Positions 24,801-37,028 of a stretch of DNA of 64,000 nt are shown here, one piece after another (within the stretch, counting starts at the first letter, position 1; every line of letters begins with the position of its first letter). The stretch comes from Petrosia ficiformis (lineage: Eukaryota; Porifera; Demospongiae; Haplosclerida; Petrosiidae). The stretch lies in the NCBI GenBank assembly GCA_947044365.1, contig OX345648.1, positions 4,846,097 to 4,910,096 on the forward strand, in the 5' to 3' direction. Both the position numbers and the translations under genes were made by a program. The notes under the pieces are model-generated. The model was not told the DNA's origin and made no database searches. It saw nothing but the letters and a program-made list of their open reading frames with translations.

Positions 24801-27800
24801 CAATACCAATTTCCACGAGGTATAGAACGAAGAGAAGGAACCAAGCAGGTCATGTGGTACCTAGAATACAGAATAAATACACTTTAGGTTGCAGTATACA
24901 CATACAGTACCTGACTTTATTACTATACTTCTAAGTAGTACTATAGTACTGTACTGTAATCATTAATGTGTGAATTCCCTTTACATTAGCATAGTACCAA
25001 GGTGTAACACTGTGAAATATTTCAAAGTACATGTACTTCATTCACAAAGTAACTAAAGTCAACGAAGTACAGTGATAGTATCTGAACTTAATAATGTCAG
25101 GAACAGTATACAGATCCTATACAATGTAACAGTTGGTCACTGGTTAATTTACCCCGACAAAAATTCACCTTGGACAGGCAAATGGAGTGTATGGACGAAT
25201 AAAATGTCCATTCTATGTTTTATGTACAATGTACATGTAGAATTGGCTGTTACCTTGTAGCATTAGTGAAGAAGTCACTCTTTACTCATTGAAATGATTA
25301 CATTTATACAATATTATACATTGTACTATTGCTCACCCATTTATACAATATTATACATTGTACTATTGCTCACCCATGTCTTAAGTATAGTCACCCAAAA
25401 CCACATTTGGCTGGACACATTGATTATATTCAATAATTATGCAACTCCCTTAGTATTAGCATCCAGCTATCGGGATATCCAAATCAACTTATAACAAGAT
25501 ATACATAGCAAAAAAAGTATCCCTATGACTGCTTTGTGGTGTCCAGCATTCAGTAATCATGACTGACTTTATCATGCCTGAAACACAACAGCCCACTATA
25601 GTTATTATTTTGATTATCTACTCTCCTTGCCTTTTAAAGGACCTTGTAGAACTTTAGGAATATATTTCAGGTAGACTAGCTAGCTATTAGTTTCAGTTTC
25701 ACCATGAGCTAGTAAAGCTTTTATTCTGTAGAGCTCAAGCATGCGTTCTATTACACACCACGCCCATTAATTGACCGAGCCCCAGGGAATGACGTAACTT
25801 CCTTAACTACGTATACAACGCATACTTGCGTAAGTGACACAAACATATATATATATATATAGTTTGAACCTGTGTGAAAGCAATCATAGGGATGGCCCTA
25901 CGGCCATAAAAAATAATTTTAAATAAAAGTATTCTTCAATCATGGTTTTTTGTATGGCCCATAGGGCCATCCCTGTGATTACTTTCACATGGTTTCGATG
26001 TATGTTTATATATATATATATATGTTTGTGGCCATTTACGTGAGTATGCGTTGTATACGTAGTTAAGGAAGTATGTCATTTAATGGGCGTAGTGCATAAA
26101 AGAACACGCGCTCAAGCTCTACAGATTAGCAGGAAACAAGTGTATATAGAGAAAAAAGTATCCCTATGATTGCTTTATGGTGTCCAGTAATCATGGCTGA
26201 CTTCATCATGCCTGAAACACAACAGCCTATTATAGTTATTATTTTGATTATCTACTCTCTGTATGTATATATATATATATATATATATACATTAAACCCC
26301 GCGGAAAGCAATCATAGGGATGGCCCTACGGGCCATAAAAAAGCTGTATAGCTTACGTAGAAACTGCAACTAATAGCTAGCTATTCTACCTGAAATACAA
26401 TCATTGATTATTACTAATTTCCTAAATAATTAACATTTGAAAATTGGCTAAAGCTCAGGGGGGTACAATGCCCCCCCCCCACCCCCACCCCCACCCCTAA
26501 AAAAAACCCTGCTTCAATTATATTTACATGTTATCTTACCCTTTATCACATCCATCACATAATAGTAAGATATTTTCTCTGTCACACAAGTGACACACCT
26601 AAGAGAGCACACACAACCATACACAAACAAAATACATGTACAGTATACATTTGTACATGTATATGTATGTCTAAGCTTATATGGTGCACCATTAACTCAA
26701 AGAGCGTCTTATTTAGCACTGGAACAGTTAATTATGATTATATTGTCACTAACAGCATTAACTCTTAGATGTATTCCCAATGGCACACACACTACTCATT
26801 GTTGAGCCAATTTGGCTCATGCTTCAATATTAAAGGCTCTTGGTCAATCTTAGCCAGGACGTTTAGAAAAGCTTAAAAGGCTTCGAAGGTTTGCATGTGT
26901 TTTAAATATTTTTTTATTAATGTTGCTCTCACCTTGATTGGCTATAGAAAGCCTCCAAAACTGGACTATTGCTTTATAATTTAATTGGATTTAGCATCTT
27001 TGGACTGAGAAATGAGACAGATGCGGCCAGCACCTCAGCCTCAAAATTATGGGAACACTACTCTATCATTAACCATGTGTTTAGAGTATACAAGTGCACA
27101 TGTGCAAGTGGGCATGGCAGTGAAGCTTTCAAGGGAGAATTAGATTCGGATGTGTAGCAAACAAACGAAGGTACGAACATTTTTTCAGGCCTAATTTAAA
27201 TGCATACCTGCCTATTAATCAAAGTTGAAAATAGCAGGAATCAAGATTTTGACAAAAGGAAGAATTAAAAAACACAGAAATGTATGTTTCAACTTTTCAA
27301 ATTCAATCTGACCTCACAATACGTAAGACTTTCAGGATCAACAAGAACATCTTCAAAACGTCTGTCAGGAATGTGGATCTAAAATATGACAAATATCAAT
27401 ACAAAGATTCTTTGAGTGCCTCATTATTTAATTAGTATAATCATGGATACCAGTTAGTTCATCCTATTATTCACATCACATGTATATTATAGCCAGTGTT
27501 GTTTTTGTTAACTATTATAACTTATTAACTTTTAGTAAGGCTTTTTATCTTTTAATTAATAAAACTATAACTAAATTACAGGTCTACTGCAATAACTACA
27601 ACTGGCCAATAATGGGCACTTTTAGTTAGTTAACTAAAACCCTTTATTATTATTTAAACTACAAATACGTTTGAGAAACTAGACATACTATAACTATAAC
27701 TAAAAGTGGCCATTATTGTCATACTACTAATGATGCCCTGATACTAGTGTAGTGTTAACTATAACCCCTTTAGTTAGAAAGACAACTGTTGCTGTGACAA

Positions 27801-28966
27801 CCACCAAAACACTGTCAGTAAATCACTTTTAGTAAGGAATTGTCATTTCAGTTAACTTCTGAATTCATTATTAATTATAGATAGTGAATGAGTTCATATC
27901 ACATCAGTGTTTCCCCCAAAGGGTGGTACTATGGCATTCCCCCACCCTTTAGCCTTGTTCTCACCCTTGTAATTTTATAGTTTATGCTGAAAAACACTGT
28001 TTTATAACACCAATTGAACAAACGTCATGTACCACTGATGCACTCCCGCATCCTGAATATTTATCCTGGCGGGAAACACTGCTACATGTATCACATCCTT
28101 TAGTACATCAGCAGCTTAGGTTTCCTAAATAATATTCATTCCCTTAGCTACTAACACCCATTTGTAAACACCAAAAAAAGGTGGGTGATAATGGAGAATT
28201 TCCACGAGTACAAATACTGAGTATTTCAGCAAAGTAATTGAATAATTGCATAGATCGAAGTGATTAAAGCTTTTTTGATAAGAAAAGATGTTTGCATCTT
28301 TGTCAACTAGTTATGGGAACAGTCTCGCAGTCAGCACTTCCCACATTAAGAGAAATCACTGGATATCCTGTAAGAACATTGCACAACTGCTTCAACACAG
28401 ATCTCCAGACTCTTCTCGCTTCGTTAAAGTGGGAGGGGCTCACATGAGACTAGATACAGGACACATCACACAAGACATAACAGCTGTTGAGAGAGTCTAG
28501 TCACAGGAACAGACACTTTAATTAATGGGTGTGGCTACAAAATAACGTCAACTTTATTTAGATTTTAACCCTAACAAGAAACCCTATGGTTTGGCCACAC
28601 CTACGTTACAAACATACTATAGTATATTGTGCCTGTTGGTGGTGTTCCTGTGACTAGCCATTATTACAAATGTTTATTTCCATACCTTTCTCACTACAGC
28701 CCCTTTTACACTAGTAAAAACTTCAATATTGTTGAATATCTTTCGATCCACAGGACAAGTGTTGACATTCTAATATAAACAGTATATATATATATAGTTA
28801 TGTTGTAATCAAATATTATAAAATGAATTACTTTTGACCATTCGAATATACATTGAAGACAGAAATAATGACCGCAGTTTTCTGGTTTACCAAGCTCACA
28901 CTTTTTAAGTTTACTCAGACATACAGGACATGTATCTGGAGGACAAAGAATGTCAGTTGTTGCCAT
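19583..28966 (-). CDS. PHRF1: PHD and RING finger domain-containing protein 1 (PHRF1)-like
   Basis: Nine exons (high to low): 28966-28832, 28769-28686, 27378-27313, 26598-26540, 24860-23415, 22372-22062, 21995-21944, 21813-20844, 19672-19583. They join in frame to 1070 aa plus stop. Residues about 13-62 form a RING with CPVC, PENCGHYFCLQC, FEWSK and CPVDR, the last three diagnostic of PHRF1. Residues about 94-136 form a PHD (YCEVC, LLLCDGCDKGYHMTCL, WYCEQC). The long middle is Ser/Lys-rich and disordered (KKKAKR, KKKR). The C-terminus (RVRKLVDEYV near the stop) matches the SRI-like end of PHRF1, which binds the phosphorylated RNA polymerase II tail in the human protein. Known role of the family: nuclear E3 ligase/chromatin reader in TGF-beta signalling and DNA repair. 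The start at 28966 is the first ATG. An in-frame acidic extension to a possible acceptor near 29008 exists, so a further 5' exon is possible. Human PHRF1 is longer (about 1650 aa). Large introns hold transposon copies. Confidence 0.93.
19772..20120. mobile_element. Family E MITE, copy 2
   Basis: Inverted relative to copy 1 with GAGCTGGAA ends; the middle (about 19860-19965) is nearly identical to copy 1 (CTGCAATAGATGTTTATATA). It lies in PHRF1 intron 8, next to Family A copy 3. Confidence 0.6.
20145..20691 (+). mobile_element. Family A element, copy 3
   Basis: Same ends and central block as the other copies; the second half is diverged (20390-20640 differs). It lies in PHRF1 intron 8. Confidence 0.6.
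21817..21895 (+). repeat. (GA)n microsatellite at a PHRF1 acceptor
   Basis: GA on the plus strand is CT on the coding strand, so this serves as the polypyrimidine tract of the acceptor at 21814-21815. Confidence 0.85.
25494..26340. mobile_element. Cluster of three Family A copies in PHRF1 intron 4
   Basis: 25494-25913 reverse, 25951-26139 forward and truncated, 26137-26340 reverse and internally deleted. The last two abut at the shared ACAAGTG end, so one copy may have inserted at the end of another. Confidence 0.6.
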
Positions 28967-29283
28967 CTCATCTTTATTATTGTTCTCCTCACCCTCGTGT
29001 AATCCCTAATCAGGTGACAGTCACATGCAAATTAGTCATGTGATAATCACATGATACAAGTAGGCGGGGTAATGTCCTGCCCTCACTGCCCCTCAGCTCA
29101 TGAGGAGATCGAGAGTCGTCTAGTGGACGAAGAGTGGTGTTTGGTGGACTCTGCGACCATTCCACACACTTCCAAAAATTCTCTCTTATTAATGCCACTA
29201 TCTCAATTGGTTTCTCTATCATATTAACTCCTTGCACGTCTTTGGCTTGCCTGGAGAAAGATAGAAGACATATCTGAATGGCA
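28967..29283. promoter_or_regulatory. Shared divergent promoter region, PHRF1-like / MOB
   Basis: The 317 bp lie between the PHRF1 start codon (28966, -) and the MOB start codon (29284, +). The stretch is less AT-rich than its surroundings, holds a GGCGGGG block at about 29063 and TCACATG-type E-box-like repeats (29028-29055). No TATA box was seen. A bidirectional promoter is inferred from arrangement. Confidence 0.5.
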
Positions 29284-32200
29284 ATGTCTTTTCTTTTTAG
29301 GTGAGTTTTCTCTTTATTTCATATCTATATAAGTAGTGGACTTATACACACAACAGTTGACATATTTGTTAATTTTATACATACATGAACATATTAACAT
29401 CAGCAGTTGTATGTGTGTGTAAAATGTGTTTACACACCCACCCATCTAATCTCATTATTATTGTGCATCCGTTTACATGTGTAATTCTATTGTATTTTTT
29501 AATGCTGTATTACTTTAAAAGCCAACTAGAGGTAGTATTTACTGGATCAACTGGAATATGGAATATACGGCATTTGAAGTAAGCATGGTAAATATGACAG
29601 ATTAGAAACCCCACTCTTCCTAGACTGTAATACACACATCTTTATAAATTTTAATGAGGTACAGTATATTCCAGTTGATCCTGTTTTTCCTTTTAGTTGC
29701 ACTATATTACTCTACTTTTATTTCAATAAACATGTTTCCACCATGTCCCACCCCCCAGAAACTCAAGTACACCTAATCATTATGAGTACCACTCTATTTC
29801 TATGTCATACATTTCAAGCTATAAGCCTGGTTCAGAATATGATACATGACATGCATTCAAAACTATCATAGAAACCAATACATTACGACGCATCGTGGCT
29901 CTGCATACCAGCATTTCATGTTCACAAATCAACGCAACGTTAAACGCTAACCCTTTGCGTTATAGTTTTTGATACGTTTTGAAGCATGGGCCAAATTGGC
30001 TCAGCAATGGTTAGTGTGTGGGCCATTGGGAATACATCTTGAGCCAATTAACAATGAATTAATGCTGTTAGTGACAATATAATCATAATTAACTGTGATC
30101 TGGCCAAATGAGAGAACTGTGCAGTGCCAAATAAAAAGCTATTTGGGCCAATAGTGTGCCATATGAGCTCACTGCTTAGCATAATATTCGGAATGAGGCT
30201 TAACATTTTCAGTCATAAAATTGTAGTTCTATATTAATAATAGAACAGTACTTGCATATATTCTTTAGTGGTTAACGAATGTACCTGTAGTACTATCAAG
30301 CAAATCCTTCTATTTTAACACTTTTTTGTTTATGTGAGCAATAAAAATGCTTAATTTCAACTGTAACTGAATTTTACGTGGAACCTATGAATATGATTAC
30401 TTATGTAGAATTTAGTAATGGATTTGACTTCCTATGGCACTAAATGTGTTATGTATAACATCCTCATTTAGAAGGATGTCTTGAATTACACTTCATGGTG
30501 TAGAGTGTATTATACATAGAGAAGTGTTCTTATTGATGTACAAATCACTTACCATGCTTGTCTTCCGGGGTTTCAACCTCTGGTTATGAATCTAATGATA
30601 CTATGTAATTGAGGGTGTTCTTACATAATGTTTACTCAACATTCTTGACTTGGTGGGTGTACAACCTCTAGTCTGAACACACAGAGCTATGTGAAAATTA
30701 ACTACAACAGATAGTATCATTAGTGTCATTAGATTCATAACCTTTGAGACTAGAGGTTGCAACGTGCAAAGACAAGAACATTAACTACAACCCTCTCGAT
30801 TTATATAGTATCATCAGATTTGCAACCTCTAGTCTCAATGGTTGTGAATCAAATGACACTAATGATACTACAATGTATATGTAATTGAGGGTGTTGTAGT
30901 TAATGTTCACTTGCGTAGCATTCTTGTGTTTGAGTGTTGAAACCTTTTAGTCTCAATGGATATGAATCTAATGACACTATGTAATTGAGGGTGTTGTAGT
31001 TAATGTTCACTTAGCATTCTTGTCTGTGTGTGTTGAAACCTCTAGTCTCAATGGATATGAATCTAATGACACTATGAATCTAATGACACTATGTAATTGA
31101 GGGTGTTGTAGTTAATGTTCACTTAGCATTCTTGTCTGTGTGTGTTGAAACCTCTAGTCTCAATGGATATGAATCTAATGACACTATGAATCTAATGACA
31201 CTATGTAATTGAGGGTGTTGTAGTTAATGTTCACTTAGCATTCTTGTCTGTGTGTGTTGAAACCTCTAGTCTCAATGGTTGTGAGTTTAATGATATTAAT
31301 TAAATTGAGGGTGTTGTAGTTTATAATCACTTAGCATTCTTGTCTACCTCTAGTATCTGGTTATGAATGTAATGATATTAGTGATACTATATAAATTGAG
31401 GGTGTTGTAGTTTATAATCACTTAGCATTCTTGTCTACCTCTAATATCTGGTTACGAATGTAGTGATATTAGTGATACTATATAAATTGAGGGTGTTGTA
31501 GTAATTAGTAGTAACACAGTTCGTTTACCATTCTTGTCTTATAGGGCATATTGATAAACTATTAATTTTCAATTTCCTGAGCAATTACAAATACATGTTG
31601 TATACTTAGATTTCACCTTGGTAAGTACTATCATGCAGTGGCCTTTCTATATTAGCACAGCATCCTGCACCTGGTGGGAAATGAGATGATAGAAACTCAG
31701 TCACTATTATCATCAATATTCAGGTGTTTTCCATGCAAAGAACACTGTTCCCTAAGGGGGATGGAGGGAGAGAGTCTAGGTAGTCCCTCTGAGGTCACTT
31801 TTGATGGCTTCTGGGGCTTTTACCTGTAGCTGTGATGATGTTGCTATTATTAACAAAGGAAATTCTACCTATTCAACTCTGGGAATTCTGTGGAGGAGGG
31901 AAATACCAGAGTATCCCTCCCTCCCTCCTCTCTGTATTAAACACTGCTAAACATTAATGATGACCTCAAATTATGATGTGATGACTTTGATATAGTGTAT
32001 AGTTTAATGTCATAAGGTTAATACATGATTATACTGTAACTCAATAACTTATATGTAATATAGTGTATAGTTTAATGTCATAAGGTTAATACATGATTAT
32101 ACTGTAACTCAATAACAAAACAATGGATTGAAATTTGACATACACAAAAAAATGAGAAGATGATTATATGAAAATGGTGCAGGTATAAAGATTGTTAGTC

Positions 32201-35200
32201 ATTCCAAACTAAAGTTATGAACATTTTCTGAGGTCAAGGTGAATTCGAATGACCTTTAACATGTGTCAAGCGTCTAAGACAGACAAAGTCTAGCCAATTT
32301 TGTTGTTCGTAGACCAATGGAGTATCACTTATCTATATCCTATAGTGAATACACTATTATGTTGTACATGTCCATGTATCTGAAATAATTTAGTTGTACT
32401 ATTGTTTTCATAGTAGTTGCTACATCTTGATTGAAACAATAAATCAAGTTTATATTCATCGCCATGGTTACTGCATCTCGGAATTAGTGATCCATTGATG
32501 ATGAAGTTATAAATGAGTTCAGATCTCTACTAGTAGCTGATACTGATATGATGACTACATCACAAATGATCACACGTGTCTTCAAGTGTCAATGAAAGTA
32601 CGCCAATTATTTAATTATTTAAAACGATGTTGTAATTACAGAATCGAAAATAACAAGTGTGTAAACAAACAGTCATACAGGACATTGTCAGACTTTCGTT
32701 TAGAACCCCTGCTAGTGAATGTCTGGTAAATTGAAACTGCACTGTATATAAAGGAAAGGCCAAAAGTGGTGAAAATAGATGTCTGGCAATGGGCTCATTT
32801 TATCCACATCCCTGCCGTTACACTGACTTGTTATAGCTCATACTAATTAATGATCCATTATTAGTATACTGATACTCATAACAATAGAAATGGTATCTAC
32901 ATATTTATGTTGTAAGCATGTTCACCATGACCTCAGAAAAATGTTCATAACTTTAGTTTGGAAAGATGAACAATCTTTTTACCTGTACCGTTTTCATTAT
33001 CATTCCCATTCTTTTTTGTGTATGATCCATTGCTTCATTATTGAGTTACAGTATAATCATGTATTAACCTTATGGCATTAAACTATACACTATATACATA
33101 TAAAGCCCAATATTGATGTCATTATGAATGTGAATAGACTTTATTGAAAGTAATATCAGGTGATTCAGTGTATTCATCATCTATACTTATTGACATAAAC
33201 ATCAGATGATACTATAACATTGATGTTCACAACACATTGATGTATCTAGTCACATGCAGATCACATGCAGATCACATGATAGTTTCTGAAGATATTTGCA
33301 TTGTCATAAATATCAAATGTTACTAGTAACATTGATGTTCACAACACAATGATGTATCTAGTCACATGGAGATCACATGATAGTTTCTTAAGATATTTGC
33401 ATTGTCATAATATCAAATTTTACTGGTAACATTGATGTTCACAATACATTGATGTATCTAGTCACATGGAGATCACATGATAGTTTCTGGAGATATTTGC
33501 ATTGATCAAATGTTACTAATAACATTGATGTTCACAATACATTGATGTATCTAGTCACATGGAGATCACATGATAGTTTCTGGAGATATTTGCATTGATC
33601 AAATGTTACTAATAACATTGATGTTCACAATACATTGATGTATCTAGTCACATGGAGATCACATGATAGTTTCTGGAGATATTTGCATTGACATAAATAT
33701 CAAATGTTACTAGTAACATTGATGTTAACAACATTGATTATCTAGTCACATGAAGATCACATGATAGTTCTAAAGATATTTACAATGGAATTCCTATTTT
33801 GTCTCCAGTATAAACAACTAAATTTAAACAGTAATTTAACCCACTATAATTCCTCCACTATATACATATATATAGCTCAAAACATATACCGTAGTGTATA
33901 GCAGAGTTTTTGATAACTTTTGAAGCATGGGCCAAATTGGCTCAACAATGGTTAGTGTGTGCACCATTGGGAATACATCTTGAGCCAATTAACTAAGAGT
34001 TAATGCTGTTACTGACAATATAATCATAATTAACTGCGCCACTGGCCCAAAGAGAGAACTGTGCAGTGCCAAATAAGAAGCTCTATGGGCCAACGGTGCG
34101 CCATATGAGCTTATCAAAAACACTGATGTATAGTAATTATCCATTCTAATAAGCTCATTATAGTACATGTATAATTATATGTATATTATATGAATAGAAA
34201 TTGCTTATTTTGTCATAGTTCGGTAACTCTAAATTTTAAACTGTTATGCATTATATATTCTAATGTGTATTGGTGTGGAGACAGCCAGTCATGGAGGATA
34301 TTGTCCGATACTGAATGTCCAATAATTTGAAACTGAACTGTATACAAAGTATATGGGGAGCAGGACAAGAGTGATGAAAATAGGTCAAAAATGTCCGGCA
34401 GTTGGCTCAATATTCCACACCCCTGACTAAAAGCTAAAATATTTGACCGAAGCATTGGTATGTAAATCTAACCTTCTGTTGACACTTGGAGAATGTGTGA
34501 AAATACTTTCTTTGTTATTTTAAGTCAAAGCTGGACTACAAATGGTAACAGTTTAGAAAAAACTCACCTTACATTTGTTATTTTAATATGTTTATCTTTG
34601 TTCTCAATATGCACACACATTCATGTATATTCATGGTGGTGGGAATAGACTGTATTTTCCATTCTAACATCTGCAGGTGGGAACGGGTCATTTGAGCACC
34701 CTAGACTAAAGAGGGCTTTCATATAGTATTCAAACAATCCTCACAATATATTTATAGTATTATCTGTCTAAATAGTAATTAGTAGATGTAAAGTTGATTT
34801 ACTAAATCAATTGAAATTTGGTAACATGATATGTATGCAACCCAGCCCGAGATTGTGGAAATGGGAACCTGACTTCTTGACACTGTACTATTCTCATCAC
34901 TCTTATGTTGTCCTGTTCCCCATATGCGACCCAGCCCGAGATTGTGGAAATGGGAACCTGACTTCTTGACACTGTACTATTCTCATCACTCTTATGTTGT
35001 CCTGTTCCCCATATGCAACCCAGCCCGAGATTGTGGAAATGGGAACCTGACTTCTGGACACTGAACTATTCTCATCACTCCTGTGTTGTCCTGCTCCCCA
35101 TATGCATTTTGTACTTTTGTATACAGTTCATTTTCAAATTTACCAGACATTCACTAGATTTGTCTGGTAATGTTGTACACGACGGACTGTTTCCACACCA

Positions 35201-35979
35201 CTGATGCAGTCCCTTCCTCATATCCAATCTTAATTTCTCTTTGTTTCTCTGAACATGCTAAGGGTTTGTTATTTTCTGTTAATGTTAATTAATAGCAAAT
35301 GGGAACATTAATAATTTTATGTCAATTATCTTCTCTATTGGATACAATCAGTAAATTATTAGTATACTCTTAGTATACTATGTGATTTAATACTGTTACA
35401 GTGATATGATATCGACACTGGATTTGTGGTGAAACAAGATATTTGAAATATGCTTTGTGTGTTAGCTTTGTCTAGTTAACTAGAAACATGTACATGTATG
35501 TACACATACATATATACAAGTACATAGTTATACACATGTACATGTATGTACACCTACGTATATACCTGTACACACTTATACACATGTACATGTATGTACT
35601 CCTACATATATACAAGTACACATGTACATGTATGTACACCTACATATATACAAGTACATACTTATACACATGTACATGTATGTACACCTACATGTACATA
35701 TATACAAGTACACACTTATACACATGTACATGTATGTACACCTACATATATACAAGTACATACTTATACACGTGTACATGTACGGTAATTCTCCATTTCA
35801 CTTCCACATTCTAACAAACACAAAGAAACATTTATTCCTTAACGAGTCATTAATTAAGTTAATTACCTAATTGAATTACAATGACAAGATTTTTGGAGAG
35901 TAAATGTTATTCTAATCATAATATTGCAATCCATCTAGTAACGCGCACACACACACACACGCACATACATGCACGCACG

Positions 35980-36019
<40 letters not shown>

Positions 36020-36950
36020 ACAACCATTTTACCAATGGTGTGTAAACATTAGGGATGGGCAATTATGAAAATATGAGTCAACGATTATTGTTTTTGCAAG
36101 TATCACGATTATTGCGATTATTGGCTACCTTACATATGCATGTAGATTTCATTCAACAATCAAATTGATACCTTTTATTTGTTGAGTAAACAGTGTTGAA
36201 AAACTGATTTAGATGTGATAGTACTGAAAACCTGAAGTTATGGCACAATAATTGTTATTTTTGTGACCACGATATGGGAATATTTAGACGATACGATTAT
36301 CACAGGAAATTTTAATCACGATTATCACGATAATCAAAATATTGCCCATCCCTAGTAAACATTGAGCCATTGACGGACATTTTGACCTATTTCATCACTC
36401 TTGTCATTCTCCCCATATACAGTTCAGTTTTACGACAACATTTAGTTTTAGTTAACTAAAACAATTTTAGGCTTACCAAATTAACTAAAAGTTCCCATTT
36501 TGTGACCAACTTTCCTTTTAATTAGTAATTATATTAATAGTACCTGTAATTTAGTTATAGTTAACTGAAAGTCATAATGCCTTACTAAAAAGGGAGTTTT
36601 AGTTATAGTTAACTAAAACAACACTATAATCAATTTACCAGACATTCACTGATTTATTAAACGATGTCCTGTAGGAGTAGGACTGATTGTTTCTATAACT
36701 ACTGGCTTCGGAATAGCCAAGTAACTTTAATGAAGAGACCCTATTGCTAACGTCCTTCATTTTTTTTACTCATAGCAGCAGATCTGAGAAGAAGGTCTCT
36801 CAAAATAATCTTGAGGAGAAGAGATATTTCTTGGAACCCGATGCTATTGTTCTACTTCCATCAGCAGCTGGAAAACTACAACAATTAATTAGATTACCAC
36901 CATCAACTGATATTCATGAATGGCTGGCTACAAACAGTATGTATTGAACA

Positions 36951-37028
<78 letters not shown>

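Larger units (their letters stand above)
29301..36775 (+). other. Long first intron of the MOB gene
   Basis: No exon was recognised. It holds copies of Families B, C and D, a hAT element, and tandem repeats at 30540-31510, 33190-33780, 34837-35105 and 35488-35790. Confidence 0.6.

Noticed and set aside
29010..29237. 75-aa minus-strand frame as a separate gene
   Set aside because: No recognised domain; it lies in the divergent promoter. Kept only as a possible PHRF1 5' extension.
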